Assembly: GCA_902364975.1 (NCBI GenBank)
Contig: CABJFQ010000004.1
Span: 62,001-126,000 of the forward strand
From: Coriobacteriaceae bacterium
Lineage (GTDB): Bacteria; Actinomycetota; Coriobacteriia; Coriobacteriales; Coriobacteriaceae
DNA: 64,000 nt
Reading direction: 5' to 3'
Shown piece by piece: positions 17,214 through 26,983 of the stretch (the stretch's first letter is position 1; each line of letters opens with the position of its first letter). The notes under the pieces are model-generated. The model was given only the letters and a program-made list of their open reading frames with translations. It ran no database searches and was not told where the DNA came from. Made by a program: the position numbers and the translations under genes.

Positions 17214-19514
17214 ATGTTCGCTGCCGCCATCTCGCTCGTCGGTCTTGCGGCGACCGTCTACCTTGTCTTGCGCGAGGCCAAGGCCATTTGCGCAAAGTCG
17301 GGCACCGTTGCCAAAAGCGCTCTTGGGTGGAGCGTCGCCTTCGGCCTGTTCCAGCTCTTTTTGACCATTTGGGGCGCCATTGGCCTCGTCGCTCAAAACG
17401 AGCCGCTCGCCTTTGTGATGCTCATCCTGACCAACGCCATTCTCACCGGATGCGCTTGGGCCAGCATCGCCCGCGACCGCATCGCACCGCGCGTCTTTGC
17501 GTTCGCCTCGGCCGACGCTCCCGCCCCCACTGGCAAGCTCGCCCGCCTGCGCGGCGCCTTTGTGGGCAAACCGCTCGTCGCCGCCGTCCTGTGCCTGCTG
17601 CTCGCCGGCGTCTTTGCGCTGCTGGGCATGGAGGTCTCGTCCAACCACGACTTTACCTGGGTCTACCCCCTGTGCATCCTGCTCGAGTGGGCCATCATCA
17701 CCGTGCTCATGACCGGCTTGTTCTTCCTATTCCAGCGCCACGGCGCAGCTCCCGCCGTCTTGGCCTTTGCCCTCTTTGTCCTGGGCATTGCCGAGTTCTT
17801 CGTCATCACGTTTAAATCCATGCCCATCCAGCCGGGCGACCTTTCGGCCATCTCCACTGCCGCCGCAGTCGCCGGCAACGGCTACACCTTCTCGATCTCG
17901 CTGTTCTGCGTGCTGTCCATGGGCTTTACCGCCATCGCCATGCTGCTGTGCGAGTACGCCGGCCTGGTGGCACCGCACCGTCAGAAGGGTGCCGCCAACG
18001 CCAAGCGCATGCTGCTCACCAACCTGCTCGTGGCGGTGCTGTGCCTGGGCGGCGTGACCGCGCATGTCACGCTCATCGACTACTACAACACCCTCGGCAT
18101 CACCGTCTACACCTGGCGCCCGCTCGAGAGCTACTGGCGCGAGGGCTACCTGCCCGCCTTTATTAGTGCGGCACAGTCCATCAAGCCGCCCAAACCCGCC
18201 GACTACTCCGTCGACGATGCCAAGGCCACGCTCAAAAAGTACGCCAAGGCCTACGACAAGTCCGACGCGGCCAAGAGCGACGAGCGCGCCGCCGCCCAGG
18301 AGCAGTTCGACAGCGAGAAGCCCACGGTCATCGCCATCATGAACGAGACCTTCTCGGATCTGTCAATCTACCAGAACATGCGCGCCGGCTACGAGGGCCC
18401 GCAGTACTTTAAGAGCCTGTCCAACTGCCTCAGCCGCGGCAAGCTCTATGTGAGCGCCTACGGCGGCGGTACCGCCAATACCGAGTTTGAATTTATGACC
18501 GGCAACTCCATGGCCAACCTGGGCTCGGGCGTGTACCCCTACACCATCTACAACATGGAAACGACTGGGAACCTAGCAGAGCAGTTCAAGTCGCTCGGAT
18601 ATTCCACCACGGCCATGCACCCCAACCACGCGACCAACTGGAACCGCGAGAACGTCTACAAGGACTTTGGCTTTGACCAGTTCCTGTCCATCAACGACTT
18701 CCAGGGCGCCGATACCCTGCGCGGCATGGTGACCGACCAAGCTACCTACGACAAGATTCTTGAGCTGCTCGACCAGAACGCCGATCCGCAGTTCATCTTC
18801 GACGTGACCATGCAGAACCACTCGGGCTACGACACGGGCCTGCTGCCGGTCGACAAGCAGATGCACCTGAACATCGACACGACCGACCTGGACGCCAAGA
18901 CCGTCGAGGACGGCACGCTCTCCGATGTCGACGAGTATGTCTCGTGCATCGAGCAGTCCGATCAGGCGCTGCGCTACTTCCTCAACGCCTTGAGCAAGCT
19001 CGACCGCAAGGTGGTCGTGGTGTTCTGGGGCGACCATCAGCCGTTCTTCCCGTCCAAGTTCAATGACAAGTGGTTTACCGGCGAGGACGACGCTACGCAT
19101 CAGGAGCGCCTGTGGCAGACCGACTACATCATTTGGGCTAACTACGACGTTGCCGGTTGTGACCAGACGAGCGAGGTCGACGACCTGTCCACCAACTACC
19201 TGTCCACCCAGCTCATGCAGCTGATCGGCGCACCGCTGACCGACTACCAGAAGGCGCACATGACACTGCGCGAGTCGCTGCCCGCCATCAACTCGGTCGG
19301 CTACGAGGACGCCAGCCTGCGCTGGGCGCTCTCCTCCAACGTCACCGGTGACGACGCCGCTGCCGCGGCCGCCACCAAGGCACGCGAGGATTACGCCAAG
19401 ATGCAGTACTACGAGATGTTCCGCGACGGCAAGAACGTGTATACCGAGCACTTCCAGACCGAGGCCAACGAGACCGACCCCAACCTGGCACCGGGTACGA
19501 CCAAGATCAAATAG
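17214..19514 (+). CDS. LTA synthase family protein (membrane sulfatase/phosphoglycerol transferase)
   Basis: A 766-aa protein with a hydrophobic N-terminal third (several membrane segments to about residue 270) and an extracellular sulfatase-fold domain. MNETFSDLS near residue 375 carries the catalytic threonine. YGGGTANTEFEFMTG and FWGDHQPFFP supply the conserved substrate and manganese ligands. Members transfer phosphoglycerol from phosphatidylglycerol to lipoteichoic acid or other glycans on the outer face of the membrane. The start is the ATG at 17214, seven bases after GAGGAG. It is monocistronic, ending at a strong terminator at 19598-19623. Confidence 0.93.
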   Translation: MFAAAISLVGLAATVYLVLREAKAICAKSGTVAKSALGWSVAFGLFQLFLTIWGAIGLVAQNEPLAFVMLILTNAILTGCAWASIARDRIAPRVFAFASADAPAPTGKLARLRGAFVGKPLVAAVLCLLLAGVFALLGMEVSSNHDFTWVYPLCILLEWAIITVLMTGLFFLFQRHGAAPAVLAFALFVLGIAEFFVITFKSMPIQPGDLSAISTAAAVAGNGYTFSISLFCVLSMGFTAIAMLLCEYAGLVAPHRQKGAANAKRMLLTNLLVAVLCLGGVTAHVTLIDYYNTLGITVYTWRPLESYWREGYLPAFISAAQSIKPPKPADYSVDDAKATLKKYAKAYDKSDAAKSDERAAAQEQFDSEKPTVIAIMNETFSDLSIYQNMRAGYEGPQYFKSLSNCLSRGKLYVSAYGGGTANTEFEFMTGNSMANLGSGVYPYTIYNMETTGNLAEQFKSLGYSTTAMHPNHATNWNRENVYKDFGFDQFLSINDFQGADTLRGMVTDQATYDKILELLDQNADPQFIFDVTMQNHSGYDTGLLPVDKQMHLNIDTTDLDAKTVEDGTLSDVDEYVSCIEQSDQALRYFLNALSKLDRKVVVVFWGDHQPFFPSKFNDKWFTGEDDATHQERLWQTDYIIWANYDVAGCDQTSEVDDLSTNYLSTQLMQLIGAPLTDYQKAHMTLRESLPAINSVGYEDASLRWALSSNVTGDDAAAAAATKAREDYAKMQYYEMFRDGKNVYTEHFQTEANETDPNLAPGTTKIK

Positions 19515-19568
19515 CGACTATCTGCGAGTTCATAACTGAAACGTCTGTCCGGGCGGAGGCATATAAGG

Positions 19569-19640
19569 TTCCCTGCTCAGACAGTCCTGCGCAAGACGGG
19601 GGCCACATTAAGTGGCCCCCTTTGCGTGCGGAACTCGCGA
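19569..19640 (+). terminator. terminator element of the LTA-synthase-like gene, paralogue of the element at 20106-20174
   Basis: The core hairpin is GGGGGCCAC (19598-19606), loop ATTAA, GTGGCCCCC (19612-19620), then TTT. The flanks (CCCTGCTC, CAGTCCTGCGCAAGAC, TTTGCGTGCGGAACTCGCG) are nearly identical to the reverse complement of 20106-20174. There the stem reads GAAGGCCAC/GTGGCCTTC, so both strands of the stem changed together. This is a conserved roughly 70-nt 3'-end element, more than a plain terminator. Confidence 0.75.
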
Positions 19641-19754
19641 CAGACCCTTCCCGCGCCTCCGCCTGCCGCCGCCCCTCACCCGTTGCGAGTTGAGTGGGCT
19701 GATGAGAAGCTGCGCTCGCCTCGTAGCAGAAGCGTGGCCTGGCATGCGCATCGC

Positions 19755-20074
19755 GGAAAGCTTGTCCCGGAATTCACGTCCGGAATGGGATGCGGTTTCC
19801 GTTTGTGGCCCCGTTGGGAAACCGCATCCCATTCCGATCACAAATTCCGGGTCACATTTTCCGCCAAGGCTTCAACCGGAAACCGTGTCCCATTTCTCAG
19901 CCGAATACTGGGATGCATTTTCCGCTGAGTCCCTCAATCGGAAAGTGCATCCCATTCCAAAGGCGAATTCCGGGATGAGCTTTCCGAGACCCCGCCCATC
20001 CGGAAAGCCCGTCCCACTCCGTATACATCCAGGCATGAAATCATCAGCTTATTAGGCCTTCTATCAATAAAGAG
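19755..20074 (+). repeat. hairpin-forming tandem array A (five units, period 61-62 bp)
   Basis: GGAAA-starting units recur at 19755, 19817, 19878, 19940 and 20002. Each unit's 3' half (GGGATG...TTTCCG) is complementary to the next unit's 5' half (CGGAAA...CATCCCA); the best pair, TGGGATGCGGTTTCC at 19787-19801 and GGAAACCGCATCCCA at 19817-19831, is perfect over 15 bp. The array ends with ATCAGCTTATTAGGCCTT. A related array in the same orientation lies at 29490-29746. No gene is evident in 19515-20221. Confidence 0.85.
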
Positions 20075-20077
20075 ACA

Positions 20078-20200
20078 CCCTCCCGGGCGGCGGGCACGAA
20101 GTTCATCGCGAGTTCCGCACGCAAAGAAGGCCACTTAATGTGGCCTTCGTCTTGCGCAGGACTGTAGAGCAGGGAACTTCGTGCCCGCCGCCCGGGAGGG
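20078..20200. repeat. 27-bp perfect inverted repeat enclosing the surface-operon terminator
   Basis: The arms at 20078-20104 and 20174-20200 are perfectly complementary over 27 bp; they begin CCCTCCCGGGCGGCGGGCAC and end with its reverse complement. Between them lies the 3'-end element with hairpin GAAGGCCAC-TTAAT-GTGGCCTTC (20126-20148). On the minus strand this whole 123-bp structure follows the stop codon of the LAATG-protein gene at 20222 and should terminate the surface operon. Confidence 0.85.
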
Positions 20201-20221
20201 CGTTGCGTTTAGAGGATGGAC

Positions 20222-20920
20222 CTAGTACTTATCCCTCCGGGACAAAAGCAGCGCGGCCATAAAAGCGATGATTGCAAGCGTCAGCAGCATCAAAAGCCAT
20301 GCGAGCGTGCTGTCGCCGGTTGCCGCCAGGCCAAACAGACCGGGGCTCTTACTGTCAGCAGGTTGTACGGGAATCTTCTCGCCATCGTCCTCGGCGGTGA
20401 TTTCCCAGCGGATGGTCTTGCTTGCGTCGGCAAGCTCATTGCCCACCGACGTCGGGACACTTAGTTGCAAATTGAGCACCGTGCTGCCATCGCTCGTAAA
20501 CGTTGCGACCTGCGTGGGATAGGCGAACACACTGCCCAGAGTTCCCGTCTGGAGCCAACCTGCAGACGCATCGCCCGCCGACGCCGTTAAGGTAATGGGC
20601 GACAGCAGGTGTGCCGTCTCGTGATCGACAACGGCCCGCACAAACACGCGTACCTGGGACTTTACACCAGTGGCACGAACCTCAATCTGCTGCTCGCGCA
20701 CATCGCCGGGCATTAGACCTTTAAAGGCGGGAAACAGATCGGGCTCCCCCGAGGAGCCCGTCGCCCCCGAGACCGTCAGCTGGCGCGCATTTCCGTCATA
20801 GGCAATCGCGGGAGTATCGGCAAACGCACGGGCAGGAACGGCGAGCGTGACCATGCAGAGAATAGCCGCGACCACGCAACGCAAGGAGCGCGCAACACCT
20901 TTGCGAATCGAGAACGCCAT
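20222..20920 (-). CDS. LAATG-anchored cell-wall surface protein, last gene of the SipW operon
   Basis: A 232-aa secreted protein. Signal peptide to about residue 32 (SLRCVVAAILCMVTLAVPARAFA). A beta-rich ectodomain of some 150 residues includes a MPGDVREQQIEVRATG segment, which resembles repeats seen in SipW-dependent fibre proteins. The C-terminal sorting signal is LAATGDS, then a hydrophobic helix and the charged tail SRRDKY. LAxTG is an actinobacterial variant of the sortase motif. The start is the ATG at 20920 after GGAGG; the stop of the preceding gene is two bases upstream. It probably anchors the fibre or adhesin encoded by the operon to peptidoglycan. No sortase gene is in the window. 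Confidence 0.82.
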   Translation of the reverse strand: MAFSIRKGVARSLRCVVAAILCMVTLAVPARAFADTPAIAYDGNARQLTVSGATGSSGEPDLFPAFKGLMPGDVREQQIEVRATGVKSQVRVFVRAVVDHETAHLLSPITLTASAGDASAGWLQTGTLGSVFAYPTQVATFTSDGSTVLNLQLSVPTSVGNELADASKTIRWEITAEDDGEKIPVQPADSKSPGLFGLAATGDSTLAWLLMLLTLAIIAFMAALLLSRRDKY

Positions 20921-20922
20921 AC

Positions 20923-21504
20923 TTACGCACCTCCATACGGCGGCACCAGCACGCCATCCTCGACCGAGCAACCCCATGCGTCGCGCACGGCCTCATCGGG
21001 CGTCGCCTGGACCGCCTGAGTGGAGATATCCACGACAAGATTGCGACCTTCGGTTGCCTTGAGCTCGGTAACCCTATTAATGAGCACGCCGGTTTCCGCG
21101 CCGGGAGCGACGGGCGACGTCCAGTAATAGAACCCGTCGCTCGCCTTAACCCAGTTATAAGCCGAGTTCGCGCTCGAGGCATCAGCCACGCTCCACGCAA
21201 TCTCGTAATCCGCCTCACCCTTCGGCTCCTCCTTCGGCTCATCCCACAGGCGTGCGCCATCCTGGTCCTGCCAGTAGATATCCACTGCAGCACGAATATA
21301 GGCGGGCGCAGTACCCGTGTTCTTCGCCTTGACATCGCTTTTCACTTTGCCGTTGAGCGTTTCCTGAACCGATGGCGTCACCGACCCGATGCCGAACTGG
21401 TTGACCAGCACGCCCGTAACCGAAAGCCAGGCCAGCGTGCCTGCCGTACCGGCCAGGAGGATAACCCCCACCAGCAAGGCGATGATGCGCTTGCGCTTGG
21501 ACAT
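20923..21504 (-). CDS. SipW-cognate (TasA/CalY-like) secreted protein, 193 aa
   Basis: The N-terminus MSKRKRIIALLVGVILLAGTAGTLAWLS followed by NQFGIGSV has the layout of SipW-class signal peptides: a basic start, long hydrophobic core, GT-A-W near the cleavage site, then a short F-x-G-S-V strand. The mature part includes VKAKNTGTAPAYIRAAVDIYW, a beta-sandwich-like stretch shared with the 215-aa protein encoded by this operon (VENVGAQPEYVRARLHM). The ATG follows AGGAGG and overlaps the context of the stop of the 1824-aa gene. It is probably a minor subunit or assembly/anchoring factor of an extracellular fibre. Confidence 0.8.
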   Translation of the reverse strand: MSKRKRIIALLVGVILLAGTAGTLAWLSVTGVLVNQFGIGSVTPSVQETLNGKVKSDVKAKNTGTAPAYIRAAVDIYWQDQDGARLWDEPKEEPKGEADYEIAWSVADASSANSAYNWVKASDGFYYWTSPVAPGAETGVLINRVTELKATEGRNLVVDISTQAVQATPDEAVRDAWGCSVEDGVLVPPYGGA

Positions 21505-21505
21505 G

Positions 21506-24500
21506 CTAATCCTCCTTCTTTGCTACGATGCCGTTGCTCCAAACGTTATGGGCACGATTGCTGCCGTCGATCCATTTGTCGTTCACACGCGTGTTCGTGC
21601 AGGTGAACGTGGCATCGTTCGCGCTCGATGCAGCGGAGATAGTCGCCTGCGCCTTATCGCCCGGCTGCTTGCCAGGGACGCCGATTTGGTTGCTGTAGCG
21701 CCATGCCCACGCTGAGTCCTCCTCGACGGTGTAGATACCCGCCGGGACCGCAAGCTCGATAGCGCCGGAGTACCAGGCGGAACCGTCCTTCAGCTGCGCA
21801 TCCGATGACACCGTTACCTCAACCGTGCGCTCCTCCAAGGCGTTGCCGTCCATGCCGGCCCGGGAAACCTTGAAGCGGAACGTCTTGCCCTTCGCCCAGC
21901 TATCCTGGGTTTGCTTGACGATCTTGAGCGTATGCGTAGCGGCGAAATCGAACACCGCATTGCCATCGCTCTGAGTGCCGTCGCCCGTGAGCTTGTAGTC
22001 CAAACGATTCGTCAGCTCAAACGAGCCCTCGCCTGAACCCGAACTGTAAAGCGAGACATACTTCCCGTTGACAGGCGCAGGAGTCTGGCCAGGAAGACCA
22101 TAGCCCACGCGGTCAACGTGCACCGTCAATTGCGTGCCCATGAAGGGCTTTGCAAAGCAAGCCTTGAACGGCGCCTTATCGCTCTTGTCATCTATCGTGT
22201 TCGCGGCATTGGGATCAAGCAACCACTTGAGCTGCCCGGTCACATTCTTAGGGCTCGCATCGTCCGATGTGTCGTTAGCGACGACCTTATACGTCACCGG
22301 ATACAAATCCATGTTGGCTGTAACCGGTTTACCCTTGAAGTCGCTCCACGCCACAGCTTTGTCGCCATTAACCCACTGCCACTCCAAGAACAACTCCTTC
22401 AAGCTGCTATCCGCTCGCTCGCCCAGGAATGCGACGATTGCGGAGTAGGCTTCGGGATCGTAGGCCACTTCCTTTGGCTCCATGACGGGTTCACCCTTGT
22501 CGTCATAGAACGGGTTGCCGTTCTCGTCCATCTTGGGCACCTTAACTGTCTGAACAAAGCCGGCATTGCCATCCTGGCCACGCAGAACACTCGTATCGTT
22601 CGGGTCTACCGTAGCGGTGTAGATGACGTTGCCTTCGGTGTCGTGATAGCGCACTTTAAGCGGCGTCTTCTTGTACACCGCAGTGTAGGTCACGCTCTCA
22701 AAGGGCTCGCTGCCCTCGAGGGGATACTTCTCATCGTCAGTCATCAGGGTGTACTGCCCGTCATTGACATAATCGCGCGACCAGCCGACAAAGTCGTACT
22801 TGGTGCCGTCAGTGCCCTCAACCTCCTCGGCGGCCTTGACCTCAAGAGAAATCTGGTCGCCGGAATCAGTGCGGCCGAGGCTACGGACAAGATCGGGATT
22901 CGCAAGTTCAGAGTCAATGTTCGATTGAACGGTAACCAGGCTGGGACGGTAGACCGGGTACAGCTCCATGGGGGCCTTGACCACGGTAGAAGCACTCACC
23001 ATACGGATGCCCTCTGACCAAGCGACATAGCCCTTGCCAGGTGCCGGCTCGGCTTCCGTCCAGCCCACGAAGACGTTGAACTCGCCTGTATCCGCATCGA
23101 TAGTGCTGACGTCATAAGTAGGCTTCGGGATGCCGCCATTAAGGTTGCCGAGCATATCGTCTTGCTGAGCAACTTTGCCGTCCACATCCGTGGCATTGAG
23201 GTGGTACACAACCGCCAACGGCGAATAGTACGCCACGAATGTATAGGCTCCGCCAGGTTCCACCGGATAAGAGCAAGTACCATGCTCCACATCGTAGGGA
23301 AGCGTCTTGATCTCGCCGTTCGGAAGCTCGATCTCAACCTTCTGCAACTTATACAGCTCACCGCCTGCTTTATAAACCGGCGTCGTAACGTCAGGGGTCA
23401 CCGTTGCCGTAGCAGGATTGGTGTCCGCGTTGATAACGGGAGCGATGTTGTAGCTAGGCACATTGACCTTGTCCGTACCCTCAAAACCTGCGCGATGCAG
23501 GTTGGTGGTGTAGCTGACGTCGTACTTTGCGTAGACGGGATAGGCATCCTGCCACTGGGTGACCTTGGACTCGTCGGTCGCCAGATACGGCTCTGCCTTA
23601 TCCGGATCACTCGTCACATAGGGGTCGCCGGCGACGTCGTAGATATACTTCCAGACGTCGGAATCCTTCTGAACCTCGGCGGTTGAAATCCAGCCCAGGA
23701 ACTTATAGCCCGGCACCGCCATCTCCGCATCGGTCGGAGAGGCTTCGAGTGTCAGGTTGGGATTGACGTCACCCTCCTTTCCGTGCTCGGGCGTGTTGTC
23801 TACCGTCTGTTCGGTATGGATAAACGGATATTTATAGGTGTAGGTGCTATCGGAGTCCAGCAGCAACGGAGCCTCATAACGTCGCGTGACGCTCTTAACC
23901 GAGACATCGTCCTTGCCATAAAAGCTGACGCTTGTCGTCACCATGGCACGCATGTAATACTCCGAATCGATGCCAATCTCGCTCTGAACGGGGTTGCCCA
24001 CGCAAGTCCAGCACCCGCCTTGGCGCTCGAGGGTCCAGAAATTTAAATGGTATCGCTTGCTCGCCGGCCTAAAGTAAAACTTCAGCGCTCCTGCGACCCA
24101 CTCGTCATCCAGTGTGCCCGAACCCGGGAAATCCGTATCGGCAATGACATTTTTCCGGGTATCCACACCTGTATCGTTTTTGACCGTATGCGAATACGCT
24201 TTCAAAGGCGCAACGATGAGCGTCTCTGCCCCAAAGCGCCCCTCATTGCATTCGTCCTTATAGTTTTCCTTCAGTCCGTGATAGACGTGCTCGGAACCCC
24301 AGTGCACGATATTCTCTCGCACGTAGCTCGAACCGACCTGCTCGTTAAACGAAGTTTGGTACCCGTTCCACACAGAGCAGAGGAGTCTAGAATCCTTATA
24401 GGCATCGTTCGTCATCGACTTGACGTAATAGTCCACGCGGTACTCAAAGCGGGCGATGTAGGTATGCGGCACGGTTAAATCGACATCTGCGGGGAGCGTA

Positions 24501-26980
24501 TAGCTGGGATCGCGGCTTACGCGCACCTCGAGCGGAGCATCCTCGGTTCCCTTGTTTTCGTACCAGCCCAGGAAGCAATAGCCGTCGGGCAGCTTGCCGC
24601 CATCGGACAGGGGCGTACCGTCCGTGTTGCACACCTGTACCGTGTAGACGCTAGTGCCGCCCCCGGCAGTCTTGACGTCGACTTTGGTTTTGCCCACGCC
24701 AACGCGCTGGCTCACATCATTGAGCGCGTCCTGCTCATTACCCTCGAACACAGTTATGATGTTCGACACGTAGTCGCTGTACACGGGATAGAAGTCGGCT
24801 GGACGGACAACAGTGATCTCGCTACCCGCAGGATAAAAAGCTCCCTGATTTTTAAGCTCGGCTAACTTATCCGAAGTGATGGCGGCATAGGCGCCGTTCA
24901 TACCTTCCTCGCTGCTAGGCTGCGTGGTCCAGCCGATAAATGTCGCGGTAGCGGAAAGCCCCTCGCGGTCTTCGGGAGCCGCGGGCGTCAAACCCACGCC
25001 GTAGCGATACCAATCAGTGGACTTGTCGTGCGCGGCACCGGTTTTCCAATCAAGCGTCTTGCCCTTAACGTTATAGAACAGCACCTGCGCCTCGTATGAA
25101 GCGATAAAGAGGTCGTTACCCTTGAAGCCGAATTTTTCATCGACGCCGCTTCCGTTGTTGGCGGTGTAGGTCGAAGCCTTATCGTGGTCCGTGTTCTCCT
25201 CGACGCGCTTGTCAGCAGCGACAGCAGCAGCATCGGTCTTGCCGTTAAACCAGGCGTTATCGGCATCGATGCGGTTCACATTGACTCCGGACTCGTGGAA
25301 CCAGCCCATAAAGCGGTAGCCGCCGTTCGCCTCGCTCAGCCCCGCGGGCTTTGCGGAGGTTTCCTGCCTGAACGTTACCGACGTATCGCCCTGGGCCAAG
25401 CCCTGGGCCGTTCCCGCCAGCACGGCGCTCACGGCAAAGGCGTACGGATCCGAGGTCTTCTGATCAATACCGAGTTTGGTCGCCTCGATTGTCGCGGTGC
25501 CCGCACCGGGAAAATCGATCGTCGCCTTAACGCTCTGGCCATGCACGGGGATATTCAGTCTGTAGTCCATCGCCCACTCGTTGGCATGCGAACCGCCCAG
25601 GGCCTCATCGTTAGCGGTCGAGCGCATGGTGCCGGCACAGAAGTCGTAGTCGTGCTCCTCCCACAGCTCGCGCGTGGCGTAGCGCCCGTCGTCCCACGGG
25701 CCGTAGCCGTCGCCCTTGGTGGTACCGTCGCCGCCAAAAGAGGGGATCTTCTTCTTAGCCGCGGTACCCTGGCTGCTGCCGTTTAGGCTCACGCTCGGCT
25801 TAAAGTAGCACTCGGTGACCGTGGCATCATCCTTGTTGGCACGCGCGGCAATGCCGCCCAGGTTCACATCGTTTTGAATGATGGGGATCACGGCGATGGG
25901 ATTGTACTGACGCGAGCTCAAGTCACCCGCAAAATGGCTTCGAACGAGCTCGTTGCCCTTTTCGGTTAGAATACGACCCGCCAAGCCACCCGTCCACGCG
26001 CGCGTCACGGCGACGACGCCCACGTACGACGCGGCATAGCTGTAGCACTGCGCCGTCGAGAAGCAGTCGATAATCTTGGCCTCGCCCGCCATGCAGCCCA
26101 CAAAACCCGAGGCGTACACGTTGTTGCCGCCCAGGGCGCCAATGGCCACGTCGTACTTATTGGTGACGTCGGTCATGCCCTTCTCGGCAATCGAGCCGTC
26201 GTCCTTACGCGTCGGCGTCACGCGGCAGTACTCGATAGTCGATTTCTTAACGTAGCCGGCAAACGCCGCCATATACAGACCCTCACCGCCGAGCGCCTGC
26301 ACGCCCGAGGTCGTATTGTTGACGGCACGGCCGCCACGGACCTCGCAGTTGTAGAGGGTGCAGCCGTCGAGCTCGCCGGCGATGAGACCGCCCTCAAAGC
26401 CTGCGTTGGTAATGAGGTTGAGAGCATTGTTGGCGCAGGTCACGTGCAGCGTGCTCTCCATGACCATAACGTTTTCGAAGCGCGTATTGACGGCCTTGCC
26501 CACGATAATGCCACCGCGGAAGTCCGCCCACACGTTGGCGTCCTTGACCAAGAAGTTTTTGATGGTGGCACCGTTGGTCTCGGCAAAAAATCCCGTATCG
26601 CGCTCGGGGTCAAAAGCGTCTTTATCGTAGTTCAGGCCCTCAACGGTGTGGTTTTGACCATCGAACACGCCCTTAAACGGATGCTCCTTGTTGCCAAACG
26701 ACAGATGCTTAACGGTGTTTGCAACGATGTCTTTCATGTCGTCGCTGTCGAGCTCAATGTCGTTATCGAGATAAACGTGCCAGCCGGACGTATCGCGCTC
26801 GCGCGACAGCGCCACACACGACAAAAAGTCAGCCTCGTTTTTGATGTGGAATTCGGTTTTGGCCTCGGGCGCAGTCTCGGCATGTACCGCCATCGGCAGC
26901 GCCATAACGCAGCAAAGGGCAATCGCCGCGACGGCAACTAGCCTGCTAAGCACGCCCCGGTTCATGTTCTTGATCTTCAT
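21506..26980 (-). CDS. giant secreted InlB-repeat protein, 1824 aa
   Basis: A Sec signal peptide (about 1-34, cleavage after AVHA) is followed by a region of roughly 350 residues with GLUG/right-handed-beta-helix character (FKGVFDGQNHTVEGLNY, GGLAGRI). Then come six or more Listeria-Bacteroides (InlB B/Flg_new) repeats recognisable by their GW cores (YRFMGWF, ATFIGWT, YCFLGWY, YKFLGWI, NVFVGWT, YDFVGWS) and following YPVY strands. A final SpaA/Cna-B-like domain (TLKIVKQTQDSWAKGKTF...YTVEEDS) ends the protein. There is no LPXTG signal and no terminal membrane helix, so attachment may depend on the SipW-cognate partners or the LAATG protein. It is three bases downstream of the 215-aa gene. Probably an adhesin or fibre tip. 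Confidence 0.88.
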   Translation of the reverse strand: MKIKNMNRGVLSRLVAVAAIALCCVMALPMAVHAETAPEAKTEFHIKNEADFLSCVALSRERDTSGWHVYLDNDIELDSDDMKDIVANTVKHLSFGNKEHPFKGVFDGQNHTVEGLNYDKDAFDPERDTGFFAETNGATIKNFLVKDANVWADFRGGIIVGKAVNTRFENVMVMESTLHVTCANNALNLITNAGFEGGLIAGELDGCTLYNCEVRGGRAVNNTTSGVQALGGEGLYMAAFAGYVKKSTIEYCRVTPTRKDDGSIAEKGMTDVTNKYDVAIGALGGNNVYASGFVGCMAGEAKIIDCFSTAQCYSYAASYVGVVAVTRAWTGGLAGRILTEKGNELVRSHFAGDLSSRQYNPIAVIPIIQNDVNLGGIAARANKDDATVTECYFKPSVSLNGSSQGTAAKKKIPSFGGDGTTKGDGYGPWDDGRYATRELWEEHDYDFCAGTMRSTANDEALGGSHANEWAMDYRLNIPVHGQSVKATIDFPGAGTATIEATKLGIDQKTSDPYAFAVSAVLAGTAQGLAQGDTSVTFRQETSAKPAGLSEANGGYRFMGWFHESGVNVNRIDADNAWFNGKTDAAAVAADKRVEENTDHDKASTYTANNGSGVDEKFGFKGNDLFIASYEAQVLFYNVKGKTLDWKTGAAHDKSTDWYRYGVGLTPAAPEDREGLSATATFIGWTTQPSSEEGMNGAYAAITSDKLAELKNQGAFYPAGSEITVVRPADFYPVYSDYVSNIITVFEGNEQDALNDVSQRVGVGKTKVDVKTAGGGTSVYTVQVCNTDGTPLSDGGKLPDGYCFLGWYENKGTEDAPLEVRVSRDPSYTLPADVDLTVPHTYIARFEYRVDYYVKSMTNDAYKDSRLLCSVWNGYQTSFNEQVGSSYVRENIVHWGSEHVYHGLKENYKDECNEGRFGAETLIVAPLKAYSHTVKNDTGVDTRKNVIADTDFPGSGTLDDEWVAGALKFYFRPASKRYHLNFWTLERQGGCWTCVGNPVQSEIGIDSEYYMRAMVTTSVSFYGKDDVSVKSVTRRYEAPLLLDSDSTYTYKYPFIHTEQTVDNTPEHGKEGDVNPNLTLEASPTDAEMAVPGYKFLGWISTAEVQKDSDVWKYIYDVAGDPYVTSDPDKAEPYLATDESKVTQWQDAYPVYAKYDVSYTTNLHRAGFEGTDKVNVPSYNIAPVINADTNPATATVTPDVTTPVYKAGGELYKLQKVEIELPNGEIKTLPYDVEHGTCSYPVEPGGAYTFVAYYSPLAVVYHLNATDVDGKVAQQDDMLGNLNGGIPKPTYDVSTIDADTGEFNVFVGWTEAEPAPGKGYVAWSEGIRMVSASTVVKAPMELYPVYRPSLVTVQSNIDSELANPDLVRSLGRTDSGDQISLEVKAAEEVEGTDGTKYDFVGWSRDYVNDGQYTLMTDDEKYPLEGSEPFESVTYTAVYKKTPLKVRYHDTEGNVIYTATVDPNDTSVLRGQDGNAGFVQTVKVPKMDENGNPFYDDKGEPVMEPKEVAYDPEAYSAIVAFLGERADSSLKELFLEWQWVNGDKAVAWSDFKGKPVTANMDLYPVTYKVVANDTSDDASPKNVTGQLKWLLDPNAANTIDDKSDKAPFKACFAKPFMGTQLTVHVDRVGYGLPGQTPAPVNGKYVSLYSSGSGEGSFELTNRLDYKLTGDGTQSDGNAVFDFAATHTLKIVKQTQDSWAKGKTFRFKVSRAGMDGNALEERTVEVTVSSDAQLKDGSAWYSGAIELAVPAGIYTVEEDSAWAWRYSNQIGVPGKQPGDKAQATISAASSANDATFTCTNTRVNDKWIDGSNRAHNVWSNGIVAKKED

Positions 26981-26983
26981 AGG

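Noticed and set aside
19755..20074. CRISPR array
   Set aside because: The 62-bp period and conserved blocks superficially fit, but the 'spacers' are also related between units, no constant 28-37-bp repeat is present, and there are no cas genes in the window.
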